Shown: positions 1-44,300 of the stretch, in pieces
Numbering within the stretch: the stretch's first letter is position 1
Layout of the letters: the number at the start of each line of letters is the position of its first letter
Assembly (NCBI GenBank): GCA_007922225.1
Contig: ML679954.1
Coordinates: 25,503,003-25,567,002 of the forward strand
Length of the DNA: 64,000 nt
Direction of reading: 5' to 3'
Source: Emydura subglobosa
Taxonomy: Eukaryota > Chordata > Testudines > Chelidae
The notes under the pieces: generated by a model
What the model was told of the DNA's origin: nothing
Databases searched by the model: none
The model's input: only the letters and a program-made list of their open reading frames with translations
Position numbers and translations under genes: made by a program

Positions 1-3774
<3,774 letters not shown>

Positions 3775-4299
3775 GAGCGACAGGGAGCCGCGGTGCCTCC
3801 CCAGGAAGGAGCGGCCGAGGCGATGGGGAGCTGGCCGGGCTTTGCAGAGAGCGAGGCCCCGGCGGAACAGCCTCCCTAGGCCCGGCACAAGGCGGGCAGG
3901 GGGAGGGAGCTGCTGGAGCCGGTAACACGTGGCTGGGGAGCGCAGAAGCCGGGCTCGCTCTGAGCTAGCGGCAGAGGCTGCAGCCGGCGCTGAAGAGCCC
4001 CTGGCTGGTTGGCAGCTGCGGGGAGCGGGGCCCCCTCCCGACTGCGGCTTCGAGAGCGGGGGCGGGGCGGCTTAGCTGTGAGGAGGAGCAGCTCGCAGCA
4101 GCTGCCTACTGGGCGCCCCACCCCAGAGAGAGGATAGAGCCGACTACTCCCCCTCACTGCGGGGAAGGGGGCACGACCCGGAACCAGTGCCCCTCTCGGG
4201 AGAGAAGTTGGGGGAGTGAGGAGGAGTAAGTAGATCTTGGCCCCGCTCCTGACAGGCGCTGAGCGCCACTGGCCCCCTCTGAAGTCAGTGAGAAGTGAG

Positions 4300-5950
4300 A
4301 GCCTTTCCCTGGAGAGGGGCCTTTGTTTACATTTCTGCATCAGCATATTTTGACTGTGCTGCCTTCTTGTCTAGTCCACCCTACGGCAAGGCATATTCCT
4401 GGATGTGTGAAGCACGGAGAGCAGCGCAGCATGAGATCAGCCACGGCCAGAGGCCCGAAAAACTCATCATAAAGTAGCCTGGCTTCTCACAGCTGTTTGC
4501 TGGAAGTGGCTGGAAGCTGTCTTACGTTCCACCAGCATGTTTCTTTCTACCGCCGAAGAAATTTGCAGCAGAACTTTGATGGACTCTAAGGAGCTACTAG
4601 TAGGTGCTGGGACCACAAAGGAAGAACTTACTTTTTAAATGTACCCAGCATGCCACTTAGCACTAATGAGGGTAAGAGATGTTTACAGACAACAAACAAA
4701 TTGCTTTCAATATACAAAAATAAATGCTCAGTCCCCCATTCTGCAAATGCTTAATTTTAGGCACCGCAGGTCCCAGTGACTTTAAGGGACATTTCCTATT
4801 ATGACAATAGGTAATCATTTCAAAGCTGGTGTGGATTGGTAACATCCAAACATTATTATGAATCTGTTTTGAATAAAATTATCAAATTAAGGATACTGAT
4901 GCAGACTATAATTTGTAAACTATATACAAGACGGTGGAATAAATTACCAGCCTAGTTTCATAGTTGCTTTAGCAGCTCCTAATGCAGGAAACAACTGGGA
5001 AAAAGTTAAGAAAACTATCAATCCAAAACATAAGGCTGCAAGAGGATGTCAAAATGAACAAGACTAAAAAAGGAGCATAAAATAAAAGGATATATTTCTT
5101 ACAGATTTTTTATGGATATAATTATGTTTGGGGTTGTGATTTTTTTTACTGCAATAATTATACCAGTACAACCTCTAGTTGAATGCAGTGATATTGCTGT
5201 AAAAGTGGTAGAGCTTATTCTTCTTCCTGTACAGGAATAAGGTATATTATTATAAGCACTTTTACATCAGTATAACTGCATCCACATTAGGAATATTGTA
5301 TGCAGACAAGCCTTATGTGTAGATACATGGGACAATTTTGATAGTATGCATTTTCAATTCTTGTGAAAGCTCCAACACTGAAGTGAATAAAAACAAGATG
5401 AATAATAATCTCCAAGAGTAAAGAGTTAAAAAAAACTAAAACACTGAGAAATGCCAACTTTATTTGATGATCACCTTTTCATCTTCCTTATGAAATTTAA
5501 AAGAAAAATTCCATTTTATAGTCATATTTCAATCTGATATTTTTGTACCTATTAGGTAACTGGTGAAATCCCTGTAAGTGAAGATAGAAGTAAAACCAGC
5601 ACTTCCTCTTTCCCCCCAAGTTGGTTGACTATGTGCATTGACAGCATCTTTTGCGGGTGCTTCAATCGGTGCAAAAAATCACTGATGACGGCGGAGTGCT
5701 TTAGTCAGTTTCATTCCGCCGCAGCCCCCGCGTGAGTGTCTTTCCTGCAGGAGAATGGGGGGAAAGGATCATTCCCAATACTCAGGAGAAGCGGGGACCC
5801 CGCCCTGAGAGTTCACGCGGGTGAGACGGAACCGCTTGAAGCTGCCAGTGCCACGGTTCCTTCCTCCGCCCTCAGCGCTTTGTGGTACGAGTCTCCTCCC
5901 TGGACTCCTTACCAGCCCCACGTTTCACCTTTCAGGGACGCCCACGCGCA
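4300..5950. other. Intergenic, RTCA-DBT divergent gap
   Basis: Between the two CpG islands lies about 1.3 kb of AT-rich sequence without recognisable exons or clear transposon ends. Composition rises in CpG again from about 5640 towards DBT. Confidence 0.5.
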
Positions 5951-6167
5951 AGCCACCCTGAGTCACAAAGCTCCGCGACGCGTCCAAAGTGGTGCCCCGA
6001 GACCTTTTCCACGCCTTCGAGGGGGGAGTGAACTAGTCCTCTGCCCTCTGATTGGCTGCTGTGTCCGAGGCTGTCTTCTGATTGGTTGACTGGGGGAGGT
6101 GTGAGGGGCTGGTGTGCGATGGGGGGAGCTCCTCCGTGATCCCGACTCCTTCTTTTTCCTGATTAAG

Positions 6168-22104
<15,937 letters not shown>

Positions 22105-22585
22105 AGAAGACTAATGCCAGAACACATCTTTAAACTTTTGGGAATTAAACTCAACAATTATAAAAGCTAGCTATGCTAGCATATGCCCTTTAGTACTTCT
22201 CTTATTATATAATTATATTATGTGGTTGAAAGGTCTCAAGACCCTATGTCAGTTTATTGAAAACCTGTTACATTCTTTTCCATTTAAATGAGTAGTTCTG
22301 TAATTTATTCTACAGGAGGCTGTCATACTTAATAGGTCATGGTGTGACTTCTAAATGTGTTGGGGGGAAGTTTTTAGTGTCTGTGATAATACATCCTGAC
22401 TGTCACTAGGCTGGCATTATTGAAAGAAAGTTTGTCTACGTGTGTGCAGTACTTTTGAACTGCTTATTCTGGATAGAAGGGAAGTTATGTCACAGTTATT
22501 CCTGGTTGACAACAGGAATTTATTTTAACAAATCTAAAGGAATATTTCCAAGTTCCTAAAAGAAATTATGCAGAAATCATGTACA

Positions 22586-22591
22586 AATAAA
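22586..22591 (+). terminator. DBT poly(A) signal
   Basis: A canonical AATAAA 482 bp past the DBT stop, followed within about 40 bp by a GT/T-rich stretch. It implies a 3' UTR of about 500 nt. Confidence 0.65.
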
Positions 22592-22610
22592 ATGTCTTTA
22601 TGCTTATCTT

Positions 22611-25600
22611 TAAAAATGTCCAGTGGGCTTTTTATTGTTTAATGGTGCTAACATTGCTCTAGTCCTCTTCTGCAAAGAAAGCTCTTAGCACAGGTACTCA
22701 GTTTCAAGTGACAATGGAAGATGACAACATCCCAAAAAATTTACTTCCCACACGGTTTCAGAATATTTACTGATATCCAACGGCTCTTTGTAAAAACTCT
22801 GTAGAACTGTCTTTCCCCCCACCAGAGTATGGTGTAAGTATGTAGGATTGATTATATACTCATTTAGACTTTCCTTCTGGGAAGCAACAGCCTGCTAAAG
22901 GATTCCATGACTAGGTATTCCATTACTAAACAAATAACTGCTTATCACCATTGTTTATAATTACCATAACCTCACAAAGAGATGAACTCTAAAAGCCTGT
23001 TATCACCTTGGACATGCCAGCTGTTTGTTCAGATACCAAGGCGTGACAGATCAATATTTTCATGAAGCAGAGTCTCTGTAAACAGAGCATAAGAATTAGA
23101 TGAATCTCCTCTAAATTCGTATGCAAGGCAAACAGTCAATAGGCTTCAGGTAAGCACCCCTAGGACAAATAGCATATATGCTGTTTTAGGCTAAAACGAT
23201 GGAAAGTGGAAATGCTGGTTTGCAAAGAAAAAAACTGTGTATGTATGTATACACTTTCCAGAGAACTTTGAGTTGTACAAAGAATACAAGAATAACAATC
23301 ATGACCAAACAATTTGCAGGAGTCAAAATGGACATTTCATAAGAGACTCCTCTCCTGTCTGGAGGGTACATCTGACTGAATATCTTTGCAGGTGAGGCCT
23401 TATGGTGAGTAGATCTAAGTAACCTGAAAGGTGTAACAGAGGGACCATGAGAAGGGAGGGAGAGAGATACAAGACACTTGTCACTAGAGACCCAGTTCTT
23501 GATGTACTAACTGCTAAGAGGGTGAGGGAGAAACTCTCAAGTTGCGGGGAGAGGATATACACCAGAAATGTAAGCTGCTACTCATGTTCCTGTTGCAGCA
23601 TAATAGGTTTTATCTACATTAGCTTTTGCAGTGTCGGACAAGATATGCATACCATCTATTTTGTTTTAATCTAATTTTTCTGTTAATAAAATTTATATCA
23701 CTACAACCTTTGTGGTTTTGGATCTTTTTATTTGGGAATTTCATGCAGACAATCCTGAACAGGACAATCAACCTTCTACTGCCTTTTAGGATCACAAAGA
23801 AGGGATGCTTGGAGTCTACCTCTCTCAAGACTTATTAAAAGGACACAGACTAAAGGCTATTTACCTATAAGTTGTGTTGCTGTAAGGACTGCAAACCAAA
23901 TAATGCATATGTGAACCTTATGATTATGGAAGAGAACCAAAGTGAAGTGCTGAAGGAATGATACAACATTATAGGTGCCTTAGAAATATCTTAGATGAAA
24001 CTACTCTGTCAGCAAAGGGAGCAAAATTTTTATTTTTGTCTGTCAAATCCTTAACAAAATGGACAGCCTGTCTTCTGCAGTCATTTCTAATTATTCGAGT
24101 AGTTGATTAAATGAAGAAGGAAATTAGGTATTTAAAAGACGTTTTCATGAACTAGATTAGAAAAAATTTTTAGGGAATTGAAAAGTGCATACAGTTGGTA
24201 TCTTTATTTGATGTTGGAGGAATTGATAGGGTTCAGAGGGCTGGTGATGGATTATGTAAAGCCTTTCTACATGTAACCAATTCTAATCTGGCCCAGGTTG
24301 GTAGTGACAGAAAATCATTGCTATTTGATAAGGGTTTGACATAGTGCTCATGAATCTACATTACAAAAACTTTCTTCACAAATGGCACTCTTATGGGCAG
24401 TGTCCGTAAAGAGGACATCGTTTTACTGATTCTCTATCAAACAGTGATCTGTGATTATTGTCCCCTTCTTGAGACAGCCCTCACTTGGGATCCCCAGCTG
24501 GAAATAGATTGTGCTGTGAGCAAGATGGACAGAGCTGGTCATTGGGTGCTCCATTCCCTTAAGCTCATTGGGTATTTGCATGTGGATTTGACTTCACAGG
24601 AGGTCCTAGGAATGTCTGTGGTTGGCATTGTGCTTTCAGGGAGCTCAAGGACGGGGAGCCCCTGGACCAACACAGAGGCACAGGATCTCTGTGGGGATAG
24701 AGTTCTGCAGAGGCCTGTCTGAGATATGCTCAGATCTTGGAGGATCCATGAGATTTGGAGGGCAGTGCTCTGCCTCTTTTTGGGGTAGAGAGACAAACCC
24801 CATTCCCCTGAAAGGTCACCTTTAACATTTATCAGATGGAATTGTCCTGCAAAGAGGAGCCCAATCAAGTACTGTTTGGGTGGGAATGAAGAAGGGGGAG
24901 ACAGGGAAACTTGCATAGGAGATGCTGCTTTCTCCTGATCCTGGGATTTGTGAAGCGTAATATAGTGTTGATCTTATCATACTGCTCTTACACTGGTTTC
25001 TTTCCACTTAATGACATCCCTATTCCCAGCGAGTGAGACCCATTGTCAGTGAGAGTAGCAAGACTTCTGAGAGAACTATACTGCCTTTGGAAAAGCAGGT
25101 GATCATCAGGGAGCTGAGTGTCCTGTCATTCACATGGATCTCAAGACAGACATAATTTTAGAGGCCCAAATTCTCTGTCTGTTCTAATCCATGTTCCCAT
25201 AATGGATCATATTGGAGGAAACCCTGCAAATTAAAACACAGTTTCCTGGGCAGGTTTTTTCTGCATGGAGGACAATATGGCCCTTTATGAATGTTATTTA
25301 CACTAAGATTCTGCGGAAAAAACAGCAAAAACAAAACATCTCAAATTCCTTCTACAGCCAGAAGCACTTAGTGAAATACTTCTTGGTTCAGTACTATCTC
25401 TGTTCAGCAGGAACCCTGGACTTTATTGTGAAGAGAAAAAATTGCATAACAGAGTGTCAGGGAATTTCACAAATGTTTAAATGTACTAAAAGTGTTAACT
25501 GATCAGAGCTATACAAAGCAACCCTTTCCTCTTCCAGTGCATTTTAGTTTTCATTCTGCTTTATAATACTTTTCACAGTAGCCAAACATTTAGTATTTTT

Positions 25601-28150
25601 GTGAAGCTGTATTATTTGCAAGCATAAAGCAAACAATTGTCATTCTAAACTCTAACCTAGTTTGTTTAGATTTGTGTTATTAAGCAAAACAAATATATTA
25701 ACGGGTTCTTTTTGGTCACAAGTCTTGATTTGTGTTGATTCCATAAACAATTTACACAGCTTATTGTGTTCCCAAAAGTGGAAAGACATTCAGTGGTAAA
25801 TGCTCAGAGGCTTTGCAATGTAGTCCCATGTGATATCTGCTGCTCCCAGCAGTGTCATGGATTAAAATTAGAAGTTGGCTGGCATTACATTTCACTTCAC
25901 TTCACTTCATTGGAGTCTGTGTCAGAGACACACTTTAATAACACAGGCTAGATTCATAACCTATCTCTGCTCTTGCACAGTAATCAATGAGGCGTGGAAA
26001 ACCTGTGAATACATCAAATGATTTAGGTAAGTTCTAAAATGCTTCTATATGTTTGGAAGTGAACTTGGGAAGGTGATTGTGGGCAGGAGATCTGGTTACA
26101 GAAGAGTACTTTGCAGTTGTTTTACAGCCAAAATTGGGAACACTTCTGAATTGCTGGCAGTTCATGATCGCTATTGTATTATCATGTTTACCAGAAAGAA
26201 CTTTAAAGAGTGGAGCAAAATTCTCTACTTTGTTTTCTATAATCTTCTCATTACATAGTTACATTTGTTTGAAAAAAAAAGCCTATAGTTTGAGCCTCAT
26301 GTTTTGCATGATTTCTATAGATATGGAATGTATTGAAGAATCCACCCCCTGCCATAGCACAGTGGTCCACAAATTAAGTTTAATTTTAAAATAGGTCGCC
26401 AAAAAGCCTTCAATTTTTTAGTATTACAAGCAGCATTAGAAGCCCCAGTCAGGGCTGGAATCCCATTATGTTAGGTATCATAGATGTGTAGTAAACACAA
26501 TTCCTGATGTAAAAAGCTTATAGTACAGGAATTTGAACTGAATGTCAACTGTTGGAATATTGTTTCCTCAGTCTCCAAACAGCCTAAAATAATATCTATG
26601 AGAAGCATGAACTGACTGATCTCACTCAATGGGAGTTAACCCTGAAGCCTACTGACGACAATTTAAATATCACTTATGAATCATTTAGCAGAAACATTTA
26701 GCTACTGTGTCAGTCATGTTGGGTGCAGGTTCTGGGATGAGAAGCAGTGCATAGCTGGTTATTGGTAAGGACTACTGTGGTGGGGAGTTAATCCCTGAAG
26801 AGACATCAAGACACTTATATTCATACCCGCATGGGGGGAGGGAGATGAAGATGCATCCCTTCTCCATTGCAAAACACCTCAACCATTTGTTTGAGAGCTC
26901 CAAAATCAAACTACCTCTCGCACCTTCCTGGGCACCAACTGCCCACCTGTGAAAACCTCCAGCATCCCCTCAACAACTTCTATTCTTACAGCACAGTTAA
27001 GAATCAGTGAAAAAATAGTTGGGACAAATTTTCCTGTGTTACATCACTGTAACGCCAAAGGAATTTCATTCTACAGTCTATACGTCTTTCCAATGATGAG
27101 CAATTTTCAGTGTTAATGTCTTTATACTTTTTCTACCTTTTTGTACTCTATCTTCTATATTTCTTTGATGTAAGTAAGTGCCCACATATAATCAGGCTGT
27201 AGGGGATACTCCATTGTAATGATATGAGAAAGGGAAAACATAGTAGGAATACCTACCAGCTTGGTGTAGAAATATCCAGCAAGTAGCTACCAAATAGCCA
27301 CCCTACTGCAGCAGCTGGGTTGTCTCTGTCACATTTAAAAGGCCAGCTAAAAGAAAAGCATGCTGAGAAAGGTTCCTTTGAGTGACTCTGCACTGGCCAT
27401 TGGCAGAAAGATGCCTGTAGGGGAAAGCTCACATTCCACTTTTATTGCTGGAAGGCAAGCTGTCTGGCTGGCTGAAAAACATCCTCAGGCTGTTCAGACT
27501 GGAGCTGGGTGTCTGAGACAGTCTTTCTCTCTCTCTCTCTCTCTCTCCCAGCAAGTATTATGCATTTATAATAAAAAATGAGCAGCAATATTTAAATTAA
27601 CTACTTGCTATGTTTAGTGTGGTCATAGCATTACTACATATCTCTGCAAATCTACATGCCCACTCAGAACCCCAGTCTAACCCTGCCCCCAAACTCCAGA
27701 TCTGAACTTCATGGCTCTAGCCCATCACTAGACTACAAAAACCCAATCAATACAAGGCCAGCTGAGAGGCACACTTCCTCAGCCAGGAGCACAGGAATGA
27801 CCAGGTGTCCTGCCTGCTCCTAGCAAGAACCAGAATGTTTACGAATCTTTAGCAGGCAATTAGTAGTAGCCGGCCCATAGGGCAATTCTTCCAAACCCCA
27901 GGCAATTAATGGTTGACTTATCCCCTGAAGCATAAAGGTTATCCCTTATGTTTTTTTAATGCTCTTTAGCCCCTTATTCTTGTATTATGAGAAATGGTAA
28001 CTAGGAACACAAGATTAACTATTCTAAACGCAAGACAGGAGTCAGCTGGTGTGAGTTCCATCAGCTCCATGCACTGATTGATTGTGTTTAATTAATCAAA
28101 TAGGCATATCAAGTTTTGTACATCAATGTCTCCTTCTGGCATGCCCAGCT
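22611..28150. other. Intergenic, DBT to LRRC39
   Basis: About 5.5 kb with no recognised coding exon. It holds a CT microsatellite at 27522-27547. Non-coding 5' exons and the promoter of LRRC39 probably lie in the right part but were not identified. Open frames near 24393-24916 lack homology that I recognise. Confidence 0.5.
27522..27547. repeat. (CT)n microsatellite
   Basis: An alternating CT tract with one interruption near its left end, about 600 bp upstream of the LRRC39 coding region. Confidence 0.9.
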
Positions 28151-28159
28151 CATATGTGA

Positions 28160-37802
<9,643 letters not shown>

Positions 37803-38122
37803 AAAATGAAAGCTCCTGCCAAATTGAACTTTTGTAATTGGAGGAAAATATAAATTCCACTTCTTCTGAACAGAGAAAACTACAGCAACATTGCAATGTG
37901 CAGAGACAAAAATGCCTTATGATTTTCATATTGCTAAGATTCACCTGGCATCTTCTTGTGATTCCAAAAGAAATTTAAATTTAATGCTTTTGTAGGTACA
38001 GAAAAAGACTACAAAATGTTTTGTATAAGTACTGAATCTATGAATAAGGTTTTTAAAAAAATCCACAGAAGTTTTGTAGAGTTCTGTGTCCTGCCCCTTC
38101 TAAATCTGTCTAAATCTGCCAA
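37803..38122. terminator. Convergent 3' ends of LRRC39 and TRMT13
   Basis: Only 320 bp separate the two stop codons. For TRMT13 a minus-strand ATTAAA lies at 37985-37980 and a canonical AATAAA at 37520-37515, the latter beyond the LRRC39 last exon. For LRRC39 no canonical AATAAA was found in the gap. The 3' UTRs may overlap. Confidence 0.5.
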
Positions 38123-38318
38123 TTATGCAATTGGCTGGAGTACTGAAGACTGAGTTGGTACAGCTGTCAAGAGTACATTCTCCAAGGACACAGCAGAATC
38201 TGTATAGTATTGTAATTCAACATTGTACCCTCTCTGTTGTAAATATTTGATCCGTCCATGGTCAATCAAAAGTTTACAAAGACGACCTATCTGCTTTCGT
38301 TCTTCAACAGTAAGTAGC
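38123..38318 (-). CDS. TRMT13: TRMT13 coding exon 11 and stop
   Basis: Encodes residues 419-483 and TAA (LLTVEERKQIGRLCKLLIDHGR, LQYYTD, VSLENVLLTA). Confidence 0.96.
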
Positions 38319-41300
38319 CTAGTTCCAAAAAGAAAAAACATGAATTAGTCAAAACAAATGGTTCAAGATCAGAAAAGCTGTAAAAATTGTAACTGATGGA
38401 CTTCACTTGAGATAAAGTGTAACTGTTTTGGAATAAGATTTTGAAGCCTATTATGTCACTTAAGCTTGCATGTTTTTCATTTTAAGTACAACAGGTGAAT
38501 ATGTTTTTCTGTAAAGTGAGCCATTCTGACAATCTAAAATGCTTAGTCTTTCAGTTATAAATTATTATCTAATCAATTATTTCTACCTTTCCAGAGAAGT
38601 TTACATGCTAGAAAAGATCACCTACCCTTGTAGACTATCAGAACTGCACTCAGTTCTGTTGTGAACTTGGTCATGTTCTTCTGGATCACTACTTTGGTCT
38701 TTGCTCTTTGCATCAACTGTAGAGGCATCAGTGATGGTTTCTCGCATGCCACAAGTGGCCCAGCTAGTCATTCTCTGAAAATAATTAAATTCCACTGGCC
38801 CAAGTCCAACTGTTCTAAAGAACTCTTGGCCTACATAATGCTTCCACTCACACCTGTGGTGGCAACACAGTGCAATAACAATTCCAGCCACAGGCTGCCA
38901 GTTTTCTGAAATATTCTTTCCAGTCCTTTCATCAGTAGAACTGTTAAAAGCTATGTCTGTTTCATCACCCTTGAAGCGTTTAGGTGAAGGTTCTTCATTT
39001 CTTTCATCATATTGGGCTGCATAACTTTCAACCAAACATCTCAGAGCAAGATCTATGAACAAACAGATATGTTTTTAAAAGCTCTCAAACAGGGTGCTGC
39101 ATTTAAAGAAGACATATGAAAGTTGGAAAGGAACTTTCCTCAAAAATAAGGGGATGATAAAAAAGGACATTACAAATTAATCCCAAAAGCAACAAGTTAA
39201 TGAGGTTTACTAAATACTGTCAGCTACTTTAAAATGAATTTATGTATTTCAAGTTCAGTTTACCACATACTTAATGAATTTACAAAATGACAATAAGACC
39301 ACCCGATCTGACAGTGATCAATACTCTTGAGAATACTTGTTCCACAGGTCAGTGGGAAGGCTTCCGCTCCCTGGCCATTTTATTACAAGAGGATGTTAAT
39401 GTAGAAGTTTGACAGAGAATTAAAGGACACAATCCATTTACTTAAGAATTGTAAATACTGTTACAAAGATATCATGGTTAACAATGTCCCAATAGAATGT
39501 ATGAATGTGTACAATATATACACACACAGTATGTCATGCCTGAATCAACTTTTCCCATATACCTGGGATGTAATGCTGGGAAAAAAAAGTAATTGGCTGA
39601 AAATGTCTTGGACAAGTTGAAAATGATCTTCTACATTACAGTATTTTCAAGTTGTCAAGGTCATTTTTATCCAAGTTAATTTTTTCCAAAATTATTGTCG
39701 AAGCCTAGGAGACATGTTATTTCCAGTGGGAAGTAAAGTACAATGAAAAACATGCTTCTGTCAGTTTAAGTACACAATTACATAAACATTTATTTTTCAT
39801 TTTGCTGTATACAGCAATTAACATTTATTTCCATCCCGATTAACCCTATTGCAGCTTGTCTTCCATGGTGTTTGCTATCAACCAATTAGAGTTCCTCTGA
39901 AATCAATGGATGTTTAAGACATAACTGCTATAGTAGGCAGCAAAGGATTAGACAGAAAGAACAGTTCACAAGAATTGTTAGAAGCATCGTACTATTCAAG
40001 AGGATTAGAATCAGCATTCCACTTTGTAACAGCACTTACTTGGAGATACATTTGTGTAGTTCATACCTGTTGCAGCACCACATAAATGCTTTCCAATTCC
40101 TACCACCGGAAGCTTTTCTTTCACAAGAAAAGGTACTTTATCTGAAAGAAACAGAACCTGAATAATGACCGGAGCTGGACATCATCTTGCTGGGTAATAT
40201 CATTCCCGCACATGTAACTGAACCAGTAAGTCAGAAAACTCATGTAAAATTCTTCCCTCAACAATTCTATTATATAAAAATTTTAATTGTCTGCATCTCT
40301 AAAGAGCAGCTAGGGCTATATGTCACAGCAAAAGATAAGGTGGAAACAAAATATAATTTTGTTTATACATTCTTTGTTAGCAGCTTGGAAATAAAACTAT
40401 TTTCCTTTTTGACATGTTCCCTTCTAGTCTGCAAACATTATGTTATGTTCCTAGTGCAGCAAAAGTCAAAGCTTCACTTTGTACACCAGTACAAAAGCAG
40501 GAAAGTACAAAGCTCTGAAAATAGATTTTGCTTACTGTGGGGCATTCAAGCTATTGTTGGTCTGTTTCCTCAATAAATCAATCCAGACTTCATCTAGACA
40601 TAAGATTATTTCCTGACGGCAATTCAAAATCTGTCAAATATTTAAAAAAGACAACCAACCCCTCCCAACACTCCAGAAGACACCGTTCATATATAGCAGG
40701 CCAAATTGATTCATGTATTGAATAGTAGTAATACTCTATACTTCTACAGAACCTTCCACCCATAGGTCTCTATGCAGTTAACCAACATCAATTGATTTAA
40801 TCTCACAATATGCCTTACAAATGGGGAACTGAGAAAGAAATTAAAACCATGACCTGTACCCATTTAAGACCTTGGGAGCAGGGCTGGACACCAAGTAACT
40901 TGCCTAAAATCACACTGACAGTGCCTCTGGTAGAGCTGGTAATAAATTCCAGGTTATTGGACTCTTAGTCCTGTGCTTTAATAAGACCTTCTGTCCTACC
41001 CCTTGTAGATTAATATCCTCATGTAACTTTCCAATGTTAAATCAAGTGAATGTACAGTTTAGAGAAGACAAATACAAGAGGAACATGAATTACCTTTTAA
41101 CATTCTATAATGCACCATGTTCCCTCTGTGTGCACATCACATTAGCAAACATTCTTGCTCATTGTTTATAAAATGTTATTCTTTTTAATTTTCTACATAT
41201 ATAAATTCATAATTAAAGTTTCAACCATCTGTATGGCCCAAACATATGTGATCTAGTCATGGAAGATATACCTATAAGGAATTAAATGACTTAGTATATA

Positions 41301-44300
41301 CTGTACTTGTTTTGGAACTACAACCACAGTGGTACACCAGATGGGAACTGAGCCACCCATATCCCAGAGGATCGATCCAGTTAAGTTATAACAACACAAG
41401 GAAAGGCATGGAGATACATATATATATTTTCCATGAAATACAGGACCTGAATCACACTGACAAAGCATAATATTACATTGGTTTAGTATGTGATAAATCA
41501 TTTTTACCCATTTAACCAATGCAAGTTCTGAACATCACCATAAACCACCCACTATTTGTAAAGTGAAAACATGACTTTTGAATGTGGTGTTCCAGATTCC
41601 CCATGTCTTCATTGTTAATAAGGACATCTGAGACTTGCCCCACTCAGACATGATATTTGTATCAAAATACAGCATGGCTAAAATACACAAGTAAAAGCAT
41701 CTAACCCTGAAACTGTTAAGGCTTCCTTTTATTTGGTTATTCTGAACCAAAATAAAGTCCTATAAATTCAAGCTAATTTGTACAAATATGGTTAAAAATT
41801 ATATTATCCTCATATAGTAACTGAAAAACAAAAGTACAATATAAAAATGACCAACACACTGAGAACAATCTTCTAAACATTAATATAATTAATTTATACT
41901 AAGGTAAAATTTTCTTACACTCTGGTACTACACAATCAAGTTTTTAAGCAACCATCTTAGTATCGCTGAGAGTTATACAAGCCAAATAGAAACTTACTTA
42001 AACATAAGTGCTGGATATCAATTTGAAGCCTTTCAAACATGTAGTCTCTTTTTCTGTGTTTACCATCTACCTGTGTAAACAGAACATCATATTATTAAGA
42101 AGTATTGAGCACCTAACTAATAAATAATTACAAGAATGTGCTAAGGTTATTAATATTTTTAAAACAAAACAAGCCCCTTTCAAATGAACACTAATATTTT
42201 CAGCATCAGCCAGCAGGCATCTTGTACCCCAAGTGTCTTATTGGCATGACTTCAAACTACAATAAAGGCCAATTAAACTTTTCAAAGCCCTTATGTGACA
42301 GCGATATACCTTTCCACCTTTGTTTTCAAAGGTAACCAGACCTTCTGAGCAAAAGCCACATTTACCAAAAACAGTTCCAGAAATGAGACTTGACCAACTC
42401 CACAATAGGCTGTCCTACCTTGAATCGTGTAGTTGCCCTTTCCACAAGCAGAAAATGAACATTTTCAGCATCTTGTAAGGCAATATCAACCCAGTGAGAC
42501 AGCTTTCCTCGTCCAGCTCCAAACTCAATAAAACATCTTCCTGGCCCAAGCAAATGTAACTTTTCCATATTACCTAAAATAGAAGCCTACAAACTTCAAA
42601 AGATTATTTATGAACCAAACCAAATATACACTCTGTCTGATGATTTCTGTGGGAAAAATGCTAACTGAACTCACAATCAGCAGCCTCTCCCATTGCTCTT
42701 ATTGAATAAATAACCAGGCTGCAGAATGTCAACATCTCTTTCAACAATGCAAGGGTAGACCTCCTTTGTATCATCCTTTCCTTCTTCTAACACCCACAGA
42801 ATCTTACCCACTGGGTTTTGGGGATAGAGTTGGGGACTAGGCATACACTGGAGTTTTGTTCTCAGCTGATCCTTGGAAAAGTCACATGGATGTTCCATTG
42901 GACTTTCATGAAGCATCACCTCCTGCAGAACCCTCTCTGTAGCTACTGCAGTTTTACACTTTATAGCAGTGTTCTGCAAAGGCACCAACAGGGCAGTGCT
43001 TAGGGCATTAGTCTAGCACTGGGGAGACCTGGGTTCAGTTCTCCGTTCTGCCACTGGGCAAGTCATTTAACCCTCTCTACACTTCAGTTCTCCATTTGTA
43101 AAATGAGAATAATAGTACTTCCCTACCTTACAGGGGTAGTGTGAGGATAAATACATGAAAGAAGACTCTGAAACACTGTGAGATCTACTGATGGAAGCAC
43201 TATATAAAAGAGATAGGAACTATTATTATTCCCATAGAACCTTTAGCCTCTGTCGTTGTTTGGCTTCCCTTCCCCAAGAATTTCCAGAATTTGCTGCGTT
43301 GGAAGTCCTCACCCCCCACTAACTCTGTACCCCATAAAAATCCCTCCTACTCAGGAGCACATTTCCTGAAACCATCATAAGGCAAATCTCAGTTTTCTAA
43401 CCTCTCTCATTCTCCACAAGAGCAGATCATCTAGAGTCATGAATGAGGAAAAGATAAGCTTGTTAAGTATTCCAGGACTAAAATAAACTTCTGTTACTAA
43501 CCCCTATAATTTCAAAGGAGTTATAGACAACATAGGGGGTCAACACAATGTAATTCCAGTTAACTGAATTCCTTTTATCCAAAAATCCTAGTTATCTGAA
43601 TCTACAGTGTGTCCTCCATGTTGCCCTAAAGTTAGTTCATAGCACTTCTGTTTATCTGAACCTTTCTAATCCTCCCCCCCCGCCCCGCCAGGTCATTTGG
43701 AGAAACAGGAGTGTGTTGTGCTGTAGATAGACTACTCTAGCACTTATGTCAGCAAAACTTTTGTCACTCAAAAGAGTGTGAAAAAAATCACACCCCTGAG
43801 CAACAAATTCTGCTGGCATAAGCGCTCTTGTGCACAATGCTATGTTGGCGGGAGATGCTCTCCCTGCCGACATAGCTACCGCCACCCTCTGAACTGTTTT
43901 TTTTGTGAGAGCTCTCTCCTGTCAGTATAATGCGGCTACATGAGCACTCTTATAGCAGCACAGCTATATTGGTACAGCTGTACCACTGTATGCTTGTAAG
44001 TGTAGACATGGCCTAATACTTAAGCTGGTAGCACAGGTGCACTCTGGAACTGTTACAAGTTTCCTTTACGTGAAATAACTGGTGATATGTAATCAGCTGA
44101 AATCCAGAACAAGAAAAGCCACAGTAAAGATAACTACTAGTAAGACCATGGCCATACCTGTTGCTTCAAGTGCTTGAAAGCAGACTCTCCATTCTTTGGG
44201 TCATTTAAGGCTTCTTGTAAGGCCTGATGGGACAGCGTTTGATCCTTAAGTATTGGCTTTATACCTGTATCAAATGCAGAAGCACTCTTCATAGGTTCAA

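Noticed and set aside
24393..24916. Possible gene between DBT and LRRC39 from open frames of 109 and 125 codons.
   Set aside because: Overlapping frames on both strands, no recognisable domain, no splice or poly(A) context.
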